The notes beneath the pieces were generated by a model that was not told the origin of the DNA, made no database searches, and saw nothing but the letters and a program-made list of their open reading frames with translations. A program made the position numbers and the translations under genes. Below, piece by piece: positions 31,963-42,066 of a DNA stretch of 64,000 nucleotides. The DNA is taken from positions 2,516,689-2,580,688 of the forward strand of contig JAUPSS010000007.1 of NCBI GenBank assembly GCA_040285825.1, given 5' to 3'. Source of the DNA: Eukaryota sp. TZLM1-RC. Lineage: Eukaryota; Metamonada: BaSk clade. The first letter of the stretch is position 1. Every line of letters begins with the position of its first letter.

Positions 31963-33336
31963 ATGTTACTCCTCTATCGACGTTCCGGAAGCGATCCACA
32001 CTTATATAGCCCACTGCCACATTTTCATTTTCCTACACTCTCGTTTAATGTACAGAAACGAAATCACTACATGGTCACACAGCAGCGCATGATAATCCTC
32101 AATGCTACTGGCTTTGAAAACATCAAAACCACAAAGTTGGGTACCCACAAGATCACAAAAACCTTTCAGTACTCATCCATCCAATCTATTACCCTTTCGT
32201 CTATCAATACCTTCATCATTTATCCTGATTGTGACCATTCATTTACTTACATCACTCCTGAAGCCATACAGATCGCCAGCGAATTAGTACGAAGACTAGA
32301 ATCCATCCGACAATCCTTTTCTCTCTCCCATTTCCCACCACCCCCAGAGTCCTCCAAACCCTCTCTTTCTGTAGCCAAACAAATTCAGTCATTAGCGCCT
32401 AGCTCAGTGGTTCGTGTGTCTGCTCATAAGTTGAGTCCTGCTGAAATAGCTGATTTACAAGGTAAATGCAATGAATACGTTTTGTTTCTTATCTTCAAGT
32501 CAAAAAACATGCTAGATAAAGTAGTTGGATTTATAGAAAAGTTACCAGGACTGGTGGCTGATCTGAATAGCTCAAACAACACGTCATCCGGTCAAAATGT
32601 GACGTCACCTGGTCAAAATGGTGATTTGTCTCCCAGGAGAAAGTCTATTGGTAGAAGACTATCAATTCAGTCTAAACCTGACGATTTGATGACCCAAATT
32701 AGAATGTTTTTGTCCTGGTTACGTGACTCTTTACTGTTCGATTACAGGGAATCAATCATTGATCACGTCATGGTCAATGATGGTCAAGTTATTAATTATT
32801 CTGAACTTTCCTTACTATTGAGAAGATTGCTTGATAATTCTTTACAGAGGTTTGTTTTAATTGAAGTAGCCGAACCTTTATTTTTTCATATAAGGGCAAA
32901 CAAAACCTTTGAGTTAGATAATTCTATAAGGAATTCTTATACTCTAACCAAGGAGTTACCTCTAAATTCATTCGATAAGAATATTTCTGGTAAAGTTTCT
33001 CATTCACAATTACTTGGCATTTTAAATACACTCTCCAGTCTTTCCACGCCTCAAAGTTATTTTCCGTTTTACTTTATTGATACCATAGCTGACTGCTGTC
33101 GTATGATTTCTTTCATTTGCTCAAAGTCTAGTAACCAATATCTGTCGGCTGATCAATTTTTACCTTTATTGATTTATTGTATAAAAGAAGCTAAAATTGA
33201 GAGTCCTGGTGCTATTTGTGAATTAGTTTTTCAATTAACAGATTCTATTTTATTAAAAAGTGAAGAAGGCTATTTTGTCACAACATTTAATTCAGCAATT
33301 ATTTATCTAGAAACTGTTGATGTTACCGGAATTTAG
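31963..33336 (+). CDS. VPS9-domain protein with N-terminal PH-like region (putative Rab5-family GEF)
   Basis: 457 aa from ATG 31963. Residues about 35-110 form a PH-like region (MIILNATGFENI..., then FQYSSIQSITLSSINTFIIY). A Ser/Pro linker follows. The C-terminal part (about 330-457) fits a VPS9 domain, with SADQFLPLLIYCIKEA and a final EEGYFVTTFNSAIIYLE like the family's DxLLPxLIY and GxxGYYLT motifs. VPS9 domains activate Rab5-type GTPases on early endosomes. The N-terminus is uncertain. A second frame starting at ATG 31913 looks protein-like (LIFATLANECYSSIDVPEAI) and overlaps; I found no GT-AG intron joining it to the main frame. Confidence 0.65.
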   Translation: MLLLYRRSGSDPHLYSPLPHFHFPTLSFNVQKRNHYMVTQQRMIILNATGFENIKTTKLGTHKITKTFQYSSIQSITLSSINTFIIYPDCDHSFTYITPEAIQIASELVRRLESIRQSFSLSHFPPPPESSKPSLSVAKQIQSLAPSSVVRVSAHKLSPAEIADLQGKCNEYVLFLIFKSKNMLDKVVGFIEKLPGLVADLNSSNNTSSGQNVTSPGQNGDLSPRRKSIGRRLSIQSKPDDLMTQIRMFLSWLRDSLLFDYRESIIDHVMVNDGQVINYSELSLLLRRLLDNSLQRFVLIEVAEPLFFHIRANKTFELDNSIRNSYTLTKELPLNSFDKNISGKVSHSQLLGILNTLSSLSTPQSYFPFYFIDTIADCCRMISFICSKSSNQYLSADQFLPLLIYCIKEAKIESPGAICELVFQLTDSILLKSEEGYFVTTFNSAIIYLETVDVTGI

Positions 33337-33722
33337 TTTGTTTATTTGGTTTGAGTTTTAAATTATCTTACTAGTATTTATTAGTCTTTTGTAATTTATT
33401 TTCTGTACAGATTGGTTTATTTTTTGTGTAATTTATACAGTTTTGGTCAACTGGCATCTACAAGTTTGGTTGTTTTAATTTAGAAAATTGTTCTTCACCA
33501 ATTCTTTATTGAACTACAACACTGATTAAATTCAATGAATTAATGCGTTTTAATTCAATTCAATGAACGAAGATTTTCCTCTACCAAAATGTTTGATTTT
33601 TCGCCGTGGCTTCTCCTATTCATTAAACAACCGAGGTAATCTATTAAATATATCAAATTGAAGTCATGACCGTCACAAAAAGACATCAAATCTCTTTATT
33701 GTTTTCTCTTTTTCTATAATTA
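33337..33722. other. Intergenic, nothing recognised
   Basis: AT-rich 3' flank of the VPS9 gene. The last part merges into the end of a non-LTR copy. Confidence 0.4.
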
Positions 33723-34930
33723 TTTACTAAAAAACTGATAAAACAACATCTAAATAATCCATTTCTCCCAAAACAAAACAACTAGATGCAAATCTCTCAT
33801 AGTGAGATTCAAGAGAAAGCAAAGCATCAGAAACCATCTGCAACATCCCCTTAAAAATAGAAAACACAAATCTATTTTGCCAGAACAATCTGTTGAAATT
33901 TCTGTTAGTTCTTCTCTCTAAAATCATTTCAACATCTGCCAAAAAACGTGTAGCTTTGGCAGCAAGTGAACCAACATTTGGAAAATACAAATGGATACAA
34001 ATTGTATTTTGCATGCTGTTAGGTGGACAATTTGGACAAAGGTTCACTGCATTTTTTGATTTTGAAATTTTTAGCATTTAAGAGAGGATTATCAATTTCA
34101 GAATTAACAAGCCTTTAATTTGAGGCATTGCAAGGATCAACAGACATTACATCCAATAAAATGAAGGTTCCATCTATTCCAGGTAATATTACTTCACCTC
34201 TATTATTCTAATGAAAATCATCTTCAGCATTAAACAGATTTGACAACAAAGGTTCCAGGAAAGTTTCATTTTTATGAGACTTACACAAACAATATAACTG
34301 GTCTCTGACACCATCGTGAATCTTGCTTCTAAAAGTAATAAAATGCTTACAGTTTAAAATGAGTAATTGTAATTTTTCGAAAACTTTTACAAATTAAATT
34401 ATGAGGCAAATTATCAGGCCAGATAAAGGAACGAAGCCTCATATTCCAAATCCAGGCAGAATCAGTTAAGAGAGTGTCAAAAACTTGAGGAATGGTTGTT
34501 ACTAAAGCAGAAGATGTACTATCACACAAATCTTGTAAAAGATTTGCAAAAGCGGGATTCTGTTTCTTGGCTAAGCCTACTCTAACATCAAAATCCAAGC
34601 TTTAAAAAATCTTTGACAATTTTTGTTGAAGCTATTTACAGCAAAATTGCAAATTAAAAAGAGAACGGTTTAAAATTTCTTGAATTGATTGGGGAAAACA
34701 TTTGGTCCAGATTTGTGGTAACAATCTATCGAGTTCACAAGATAACTCATTCAAATATGGACTGCAAAATGCGAACTAACAAATGAGAATCTGCAAGAAA
34801 TCTACGAGAAAATTCATAAATAGAATTCTTGCATCCACCCAAAAATGCTGATGTTTATTTTCGCAGACATTTTTCCAGCAGTAATGAATGAAGATCTTGA
34901 TCCAAAACAGCTGAGCTGCATAAATGTTTA
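33723..34930 (-). pseudogene. Non-LTR retrotransposon group C, 3' part, decayed
   Basis: Minus-strand pieces at 34347-34598 (FANLLQDLCDSTSSALVT, WPDNLPHNLICK) and 33727-34077 (RRTNRNFNRLFWQNRFVFS, MVSDALLSLESHYERFASS) match the copy at 38.7-39.85 kb in order and orientation. They are broken by frameshifts and stops. Only the C-terminal domain is represented. Confidence 0.85.
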
Positions 34931-35409
34931 AAAAGATCATCTTCATATTTTTTGGTCATTCGTTTTTGTAGTGTTCAAAGTGTTTATTTTCAATTCAAAT
35001 AATTCTGTTTTATTTATTGGAATTTACATAGAATGCTGAATCAGTATTGGCTATTTCTACCCCAAATTGCAAGGGAATCTTGGTGAATCTTGAAATGTGG
35101 ATGAGAATGGATGAGCAAATTACTCGAAAAATATAAGCTTTTACACCACTAATGACAGAGATTTTTTAAATTAGATTGATCCCTTTTTTGTTGTGTAAAA
35201 TGTTACTTAAATAGACAACAGCAAACATCAATCATCAATAGATAAGCGTTATTGAGTCAAAGTTCCTTGGTAGATACAGTGTTATTGTTGAACATTGCAG
35301 AGATCTCCATGTGATTGTCACAAAGTAGTTTAATTTAAAAGTTTTAAATTAGACCACATCATCCTCAACTCTATACAAATTCGTATAACAACCACAATAT
35401 TCAATAACA
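34931..35409. other. Upstream region of MCM5
   Basis: AT-rich spacer containing the MCM5 promoter; no defined element recognised. Confidence 0.4.
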
Positions 35410-37575
35410 ATGCAACCAGGATTCGTCCCAGAGGATATAGCCATGGATAATGGCATGGCCAATGCTGAGGAAGACGAATCTCACTCTCTTCGTCTCTCTT
35501 ATGCAGATTTTATACGTCATTTTGAAAAAGACCAGGAGTATCCTTATGTACATCAACTCACTACTGCCGTAGAAGTTGCATCTGTCAACAACACCGTTCC
35601 TTCGGTCTCTATTTTCATTGAGGATCTAGAACATTTCAACAGACACCTTTCAGCCCACCTTCAAAAAGAACCTGAAACAGCTGTCTCTCTAATAAGCCAA
35701 GCATGTGAAGACGTTCTTAACGCTGATGACCCACATGCTCAGCATCAGTCCCGTGACATTCAAATTTCTCTAGCCACTGCCAAACCAGCTTCACTTTCTG
35801 TTCGGGATTTGTCTGTTGAAAAGGTAGATACTCTCATTCATGTCTCTGGTATTGTTTCCCATGTGTCTCGGCCGAGAATAGTCGGCAAAGTCATCAAAGC
35901 TAGATGTAGATCTTGCCAAGCCATCATTTCTCTTCCCGTTGCTCCTGGTCTAGCTAAGTTCTCACTACCAAAGTTCTGCTCAGCTTCCAATAATCTCGGT
36001 GAAAACGCAGTCAAATGCCCTCCCAATCCATTCGACATCGTTCCCGACTCCTCTGTGTTTGCTGATCAAAAGATTATACGTATTCAAGAGCCCCCTGAAA
36101 CTGCACCGACAGGCGACTTACCACGGTCCCTCACTGTTTGTCTCGACGGCGCTCTCGCAGAAAGTGTGTCTCCTGGGTCTTTAGTACACGTCATCGGTGT
36201 ACTTACAACCCACAGTGCATCCTCTGACGCCATTAGAATTCCTTATGTCCGATGTTTAGGTGTTTATAATCCTACTGAAGGGATTGAGGGTGAATCAACA
36301 TTGGAGACACGGTCACGGTTTGAGGAATTTTCCAGAAGGGGTTTTGAAGCTGTTTATAACGAAATTGTAGAGTCTATAGCGCCTGATATATATGGTCATT
36401 TCGACCTTAAAGCTGCTGTAGCATGCTCCTTATTTGGTGGATGTGCTAAGCAAACCAAAGATCAAATGAGAATAAGAGGAGATATCAATGTCTTGCTCAT
36501 GGGTGACCCTGGTACTGCCAAATCTCAACTACTCCGCCGTGCATCTCAACTAGCCCCAAGGTCTGTACTCACCGCTGGTAGAGGGGCTTCTGCAGCAGGT
36601 TTAACCGCTGCTGTCTCAAGAGATCCTGCTACTAATGGTTTTTATCTTGAGGGAGGTGCTCTGGTTCTTTCTGATGGAGGTCTTTGCTGTATTGATGAGT
36701 TTGATAAGGTTGGACATGCTGATAGAGTTGCTATTCATGAAGCAATGGAACAACAGACAATCTCCATATCCAAGGCTGGTATCACTACGATGTTGAATGC
36801 CAGGGCCGCTGTTTTGGCAGCCGCTAACCCTAGTTTTGGTCGGTTTGACGACTACAAGTCATTTTCAGAGAACATAGATTTGCAGGCTACTATTTTGTCT
36901 AGATTTGATTTAATTTTCTTGATTAGGGATCAGTTGTTAGAGTCTGCTGATCGGAAACTAGCACGTCATGTCGTCAAAAGTCATCAATCAAATACTGGAA
37001 TTATGACCTTTGCTGACGTTGATGATGACGCTACTAATTCTTCAGCACTAACCCCCGTATTCTTGAAGCAATATATTAAATACGCCAAGGAAAATTGCCA
37101 GCCAACTTTATCTAATGATGCTGTCGAAACACTTAGAGTCGAATACGTTCAATTTAGAGAATCGACCAGGCGAAATACAAGTTCTGGAGCTATCCCAATT
37201 ACTGTACGACAACTAGAAGCTATCATTAGAATTGCTGAAGCTCTGGCGAAGATGGAGTTATCTCCTATTGTCGGTTCGATTCATTGTAATGAGGCGTTAC
37301 GGTTGTTTAGAGAAGCTACACTCAATGCTGCCCAGCAAGGTGTTGGTATTGAGGGAATGGCCAGTAGTGATGCAAATTCCAAAATTAAAGAAGCTATGGA
37401 TTTAATTAATAATAGAATTCCAGTGGGTGCCTTGGTTAAAGTTTCGTCTTTGTACGCTGATTTTGAAAGATTTGATTATAGTAAAAGGGTGGTATCTCAA
37501 GCTTTAGAGAAGCTTGTTCAAAAGGGTGATTTTAACTTTAAGTCATTGAGAAAGTACACGGAGCGTATACGATAA
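35410..37575 (+). CDS. MCM5: DNA replication licensing factor MCM5
   Basis: 721 aa, intronless, ATG at 35410, stop TAA. It has the N-terminal MCM fold, then a CxxC zinc-binding segment (CRSCQAIIS ... KFCSASNN ... KCPPNPFDIVPDSS) whose arrangement and wording match MCM5. The AAA+ core has Walker A GDPGTAKSQ, the SSAAGLTAAV-like GASAAGLTAAVSRD, Walker B CIDEFDKV, EAMEQQTISISKAGI and the arginine finger SRFDLIF. A C-terminal winged-helix-like end follows. It is one of six subunits of the MCM2-7 replicative helicase. Length is normal (about 720-775 aa). It sits between two same-direction copies of non-LTR group C. Confidence 0.97.
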   Translation: MQPGFVPEDIAMDNGMANAEEDESHSLRLSYADFIRHFEKDQEYPYVHQLTTAVEVASVNNTVPSVSIFIEDLEHFNRHLSAHLQKEPETAVSLISQACEDVLNADDPHAQHQSRDIQISLATAKPASLSVRDLSVEKVDTLIHVSGIVSHVSRPRIVGKVIKARCRSCQAIISLPVAPGLAKFSLPKFCSASNNLGENAVKCPPNPFDIVPDSSVFADQKIIRIQEPPETAPTGDLPRSLTVCLDGALAESVSPGSLVHVIGVLTTHSASSDAIRIPYVRCLGVYNPTEGIEGESTLETRSRFEEFSRRGFEAVYNEIVESIAPDIYGHFDLKAAVACSLFGGCAKQTKDQMRIRGDINVLLMGDPGTAKSQLLRRASQLAPRSVLTAGRGASAAGLTAAVSRDPATNGFYLEGGALVLSDGGLCCIDEFDKVGHADRVAIHEAMEQQTISISKAGITTMLNARAAVLAAANPSFGRFDDYKSFSENIDLQATILSRFDLIFLIRDQLLESADRKLARHVVKSHQSNTGIMTFADVDDDATNSSALTPVFLKQYIKYAKENCQPTLSNDAVETLRVEYVQFRESTRRNTSSGAIPITVRQLEAIIRIAEALAKMELSPIVGSIHCNEALRLFREATLNAAQQGVGIEGMASSDANSKIKEAMDLINNRIPVGALVKVSSLYADFERFDYSKRVVSQALEKLVQKGDFNFKSLRKYTERIR

Positions 37576-38690
37576 TTTTTTGATCTTATTTCATTGAATA
37601 AATATTGTAATTTATACTTGTCATCATTTTTTATTACTTTTCTACACCAATTCTATACTGGATTTTTTGTTTAGGTAATCAATGTGAATCCGCAACAAAA
37701 TTAATAATGTAAGCTAATTTATTAAAACTAAAATGTATTTAAATCTATTTATACTATCCCTCCACGATTATCACCCAGTGAACCATAATCCATGTTCATC
37801 ATCATTCATACAGCAAGTGAATGGCGTAAGCCAACCCTGACAAAGTATGCCAGTGAGTAATCAATGCAAACTGGATCTTCCTTCAGAGCTCAACCAACCA
37901 ACTGAACCTCCATAGTCATTGTCTCATCATGACAATTACCATTTGTGAAGCATAGCATATTTGTTTTGTTATACTTGATTTTGTTATTGCCAAACATGGA
38001 ACAACACTTGCATCAGGTTTTCGTAAAACAAATATTGTTTTTGTAGAATGCATTAATTTATTTGGTATATCAGAATCATCTGTCCTCTTGCTCTCCCAAA
38101 TATTATTTTCTGGTTTCGAATGGAATAATTGTTTAGTTGCAGCTGTACAATAATGTGTTAATTCAAAAAGTGGCCACAAATTTACTAATACGTTTCTACA
38201 AAATAATGATTTTAAACTTTCTTAAATAAACAATACAATTCATAGGGGCTTCGGCAATCAATACGCAACCGACGCCATCAGTATTTCCGATTTCTTTTTG
38301 ACACAGTTTGAAGATATGATAAATTCTGTTCAAAATCAACATTTTAACCCACCAAGAAAGCCAAAAAAATGTTTTACACAATCTTTACATTGCCTTTTGC
38401 GAGTACATGAATTACTAATCAAATTTATTGATAATACTATTACTGCTTTATTGAATTTCTTCTACTTGCATCTTTGGGGTGATATTTCGCCAGAAGAAAC
38501 AAAAAATGTTTTAAAAATCAATTTTAAACTAAAAAAAAGTAAAAAAATCTAAAGTTGTTTGAAATTTATGTTCACGTGGCCGTTATAGAGCCACAAGAAA
38601 GCTATTGTATTCTTCTTTGGTATATGTAAATTTTGAAACATTTGAAAAACTTCAGTGGCACAAGCCTTTTTTTATTTAATATTTTTTATT
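37576..38690. other. Intergenic with unexplained short ORFs
   Basis: About 1.1 kb. Two short open stretches, 37916-38179 (-) and 38298-38552 (+, 84 codons beginning MTQFEDMINSVQNQHF), look mildly protein-like but match nothing I recognise. They may be relics of mobile elements. Confidence 0.35.
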
Positions 38691-39855
38691 AAAAACCTAT
38701 AAATCAACATCTAAATAATCCATCTCTTCCAAAACAAAAACACTAGATGCAACTCTCTCATAGTGAGATCCAAGAGAAAGCAAAGCATCAGAAACCATCT
38801 TCAACACCCCCTTAAGAATAGAAAACACAATTCTATTTTGCCAAAAGAATGTGTTGAGATTTCTGTTAGTTCTTCTCTTTACAATCATTGCAAAATCTGC
38901 CAAAAAACGCATAGCCGTTGGAGCAAGTGAACCAAAAAGAGAAAATACAAATGGATACATGTTGTATTTTGCATGCTGTTCACTGGACAATTTGGACAAA
39001 GGTTCATTGTATTTTTTGCTTTTAAAATTTTCAGCATTTGAAAGAGGATTATCAATTTCAGAATTAACAAGCCTTTCATTTGAGGCATTACAAGGATCAA
39101 CAGACATTACATCCAATAAAATGAAGGTTCCATCTATTCCAGGTAATATTACTTCACCTCTATTATTCTTATGAAAATCATCTTCAGTATCAAACAGATT
39201 TGACAACAGATGTTCCAAAAAGGATTCAATTCTATGAGACTTACACATACAATATAATTGGTCTCTTACAGCATCGTGAACTTTGCTTCTAAAAGTAATA
39301 AAATGTTTACAATTTAAAAAATGAGTAATTGTAATTTTTCGAGAACATTTACAAATTAAATTATGAGGTAAATTATCAGGCCAGATAATGGAACGAAATC
39401 TCATATTCAAAGTCGAAGCAGAATCAGTTAAGAGAGTTCCATAAACTTGGGGAATTGTTACTAAGGCAAAAGAAGTACTATCACACATATCTTGTAAAAG
39501 ATTTGCAAAAGCGGGATTCTTTTTCTTATCCAAGCCAAGTCTAACATCAAAATATAAGCTTTCAAAAATCTTTGACAATTTTTGTTGAAGCTTTTTACAG
39601 CAAAACTGCAAATTGAAAAGAGATCGGTTTGGAATTTCTTGAATTGATTGGGGAACACATTTGGTCCAAATTTGTGAAGGCAATCTAGCAAGTTCACAAG
39701 ATAACTCATTCAAATATGGACTGCAACTGGGAACTAACAGGTGAGAATCTTCAAGAAATCTACGAGAAAATTCATAAATATGTGTGGCACAAACCTGAAG
39801 TCTGTTCTTTTTGGATTGAAAATACAATTTTTTTACTGATGTTTCCAAAAATATT
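38691..39855 (-). pseudogene. Non-LTR retrotransposon group C, 3' part with open C-terminal ORF
   Basis: An open frame of 383 codons (38697-39848) encodes the C-terminal region. It includes a CxC...H...C finger (ICKCSRKITITHFLNCKHF), the VHDAVRDQLYCMCKSHRIES segment, and a restriction-like-endonuclease-type domain. The latter has RGEVILPGIDG, LLDVMSVDP and KSKKYNEPL, then YPFVFSLFGSL and FWQNRIVFS. The RT domain is missing, so this is a 5'-truncated copy, but the remaining frame is intact and so probably recent. Confidence 0.85.
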
Positions 39856-40009
39856 TCAAAATTACCAAAATGGAAAGCTGCAGGGTCATCTGGAATTTCT
39901 GTTGTTCAATATAGCGTGCTTTAGTGCCACTGAACAAAACTTCTAAATTTTTAAATACTCATCAATTTGGAATAAAAACAATTGATTTCTCTTCTGTTGC
40001 TGCTCTTTT

Positions 40010-41200
40010 CTCCAACACGTTCTTCCATTCAAAAAATAATAATTTACATAAATAATAATAATAATAATTTTATTGTTCATTTTGACTTCAAAAATGTATT
40101 CAAATCAGTGAAGCGAAAAACAACCTTTGATGTAATTAAATTTGAGTTTTCGGAGCTCTCCAATATTATCTATCACTGTTATTTTAAAGAATCAGACTTA
40201 TTTTTCAATTTATTTGCATTGAAATCAGCTTGTGGGGTGAAACAAGGTGAACTGTTAAACCCTCTGTTGTTGTTTTATCCAATCACAAAATTTTAGTTAT
40301 CATCAAGCAAAAATACCCTTTTCCCAAAATAGTTCCTTATATGGATGATACTTCTTTGATTAGTTCATTTAATTTGCTGAAATTGGTAGCTCCTGAAATT
40401 ACCGTTGCATATGAAAATACTGGACTTCATCTCAATGCCAGCAAATGCCTTCTGATTAGCTCTTCTGCACAAGACCTTGTGATTAATGATTCGGTTGTCC
40501 CCTTTACTAGCAACACTATTGATGCTTTCAAATTTCTTGGTTGCTCGTTGGGAAATGTGCCTCAAATTCTGAATAAATAACAAGGGATTTAAGAAAAAGT
40601 AAAAACCAAACTTGATTCAATTTTTTCTATGGATTTAGGTAAACACATCGAATTTTTCGTGCTCAAATTTATTATTCTGGAAGAATAACACACATTTCAA
40701 GATCTTGGGCCCCTTTCATAGCATTAGATTTTTGTCGATCCTTTTTTTCATTGAGGGCAGAATTCTTTGCTGTTTTATTGGATTATTATTTTGATTCAGC
40801 AGTGTTGAAAAATCAATCGGAGCTTGAAATTTTACCATTCCAAATTTTGACTAAGTGCTCAATCAATTCAAGAAATTCTGGATCGATCTCTTTTTAATTT
40901 GCAGTATTGCTGTACAAAACTTCAGCAAAATATGTCAAAGACCTGTGAAAGCTTCGATTTTGATGTTAGATGTAGCTCTGTTAGAAACAAATACAGCTTA
41001 TGCAAATTTCTTACAGGATAAATGTGATAGTACGTCTGCCACTTGTCACAACCATTCCTCAAGTTTATGACACTCTCTTAACTGATTCTGCCTGGATTTT
41101 GACTATGAGACTGATATTTCTCCTGAATTTCACTATGAAAGATTTGCATCTAGTTGTTTTGTTTTGCGAGAAATGAATTATTTAGATGTTGATTTATAAG
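40010..41200 (+). pseudogene. Non-LTR retrotransposon with RT motifs, degenerate
   Basis: Plus-strand pieces: RT motif A (VHFDFKNVFKSVKR at about 40075-40115), motif B (GVKQGELLNPLL near 40240), the catalytic box (PYMDDTSLISSF near 40335-40370) and the following FKFLGCSLGN. Then comes a group C-like tail (40850-41200) ending HYERFASSCFVLREMNYLDVDL. Frameshifts and a large internal deletion (finger and endonuclease region) make it non-functional. Confidence 0.8.
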
Positions 41201-41286
41201 GTGTTTAGCAAAGCAAAATTTAAAAACAAATTCAGAAGTACTGCCATAATTTTCAAAATTCTTTTGATCCTGATTTCTTTTGATTT

Positions 41287-41505
41287 AAAAGTTTATTTGA
41301 ATTAACGATACAAAAAGAACCTACTTGTTCTCTGTGTGAAGAAGGAAATAGATCGACAATTATTCAAATGCGTCACAAAATTATTCAAAGTTTTACAAAA
41401 GATGAAATTCAAAAAATTGAATACGGAATCATCAACGAAAACTTTCGTGTTAAATTCGGAAAACATGAATCAGTAATCCCGACTTCCGTCCGAGAACTAT
41501 ACTAG
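41287..41505 (+). pseudogene. Short coding remnant with a CxxC motif
   Basis: About 70 open codons (LFELTIQKEPTCSLCEEGNR...) ending at TAG near 41505. The family is not recognised. It is embedded between retroelement pieces and may be part of one. Confidence 0.3.
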
Positions 41506-41844
41506 ACCAACTGCTGATGAATGGAGATCGCCGAGCCCTGCGCCGCAACAAGTTTGATTTCTTTATAAGAAGGCAAAAAAGGATAATGGGATTAATTAAG
41601 TTTGCGATTAATTCTTGCTTGAATCTATTACCAATGTTTTTCACTGATGGAACATATTGGGAATACAGAAGGGAAAATACAATTTAAACCATACAATTGG
41701 CTTCAAGTATTTGTTCAAAAAATGAATCAATTTTCTTATTTTTAATTCTATTTTTATCAGCACCGGAGGTAAGCCATCAATTAGTCTTTTGTGATTAAAT
41801 CGTTTGAAGTTTCATTCAATTATAATTAATTTTTTCTAAAATAC

Positions 41845-41990
41845 ACAGTATAAAAATCAAAATCTTCAAAACAAACTTCCACACCATTAAACCGTACAAC
41901 AGCAATGTCTTTGTAATGTGTACTGACAGACATCAGAGCTTTCGAAATCATTTTAGGAATTGCTTTGAAAATAGTAAAAACAATACAGAA
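41845..41990 (-). pseudogene. Non-LTR retrotransposon tail
   Basis: The minus strand reads IVFTIFKAIPKMISKALMSV..., then EVCFEDFDF, the same C-terminal ending found in the other group B/C tails. Only about 45 codons remain. Confidence 0.6.
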
Positions 41991-42066
41991 TGAATAAGCG
42001 TTTTGTGATCAAAAAAACGTCATTATTGGTCGACACTTCCCCAATTTCTAATCCTCACATTACACT

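Noticed and set aside
31862-32092. Separate 76-codon gene, or first exon of the VPS9 gene
   Set aside because: I found no intron that joins it to the main frame, and it lies inside the bidirectional spacer; kept only as a doubt about the VPS9 start.
37916-38552. Possible small genes on both strands downstream of MCM5
   Set aside because: No family likeness, no partner introns and weak composition; not enough to call genes.
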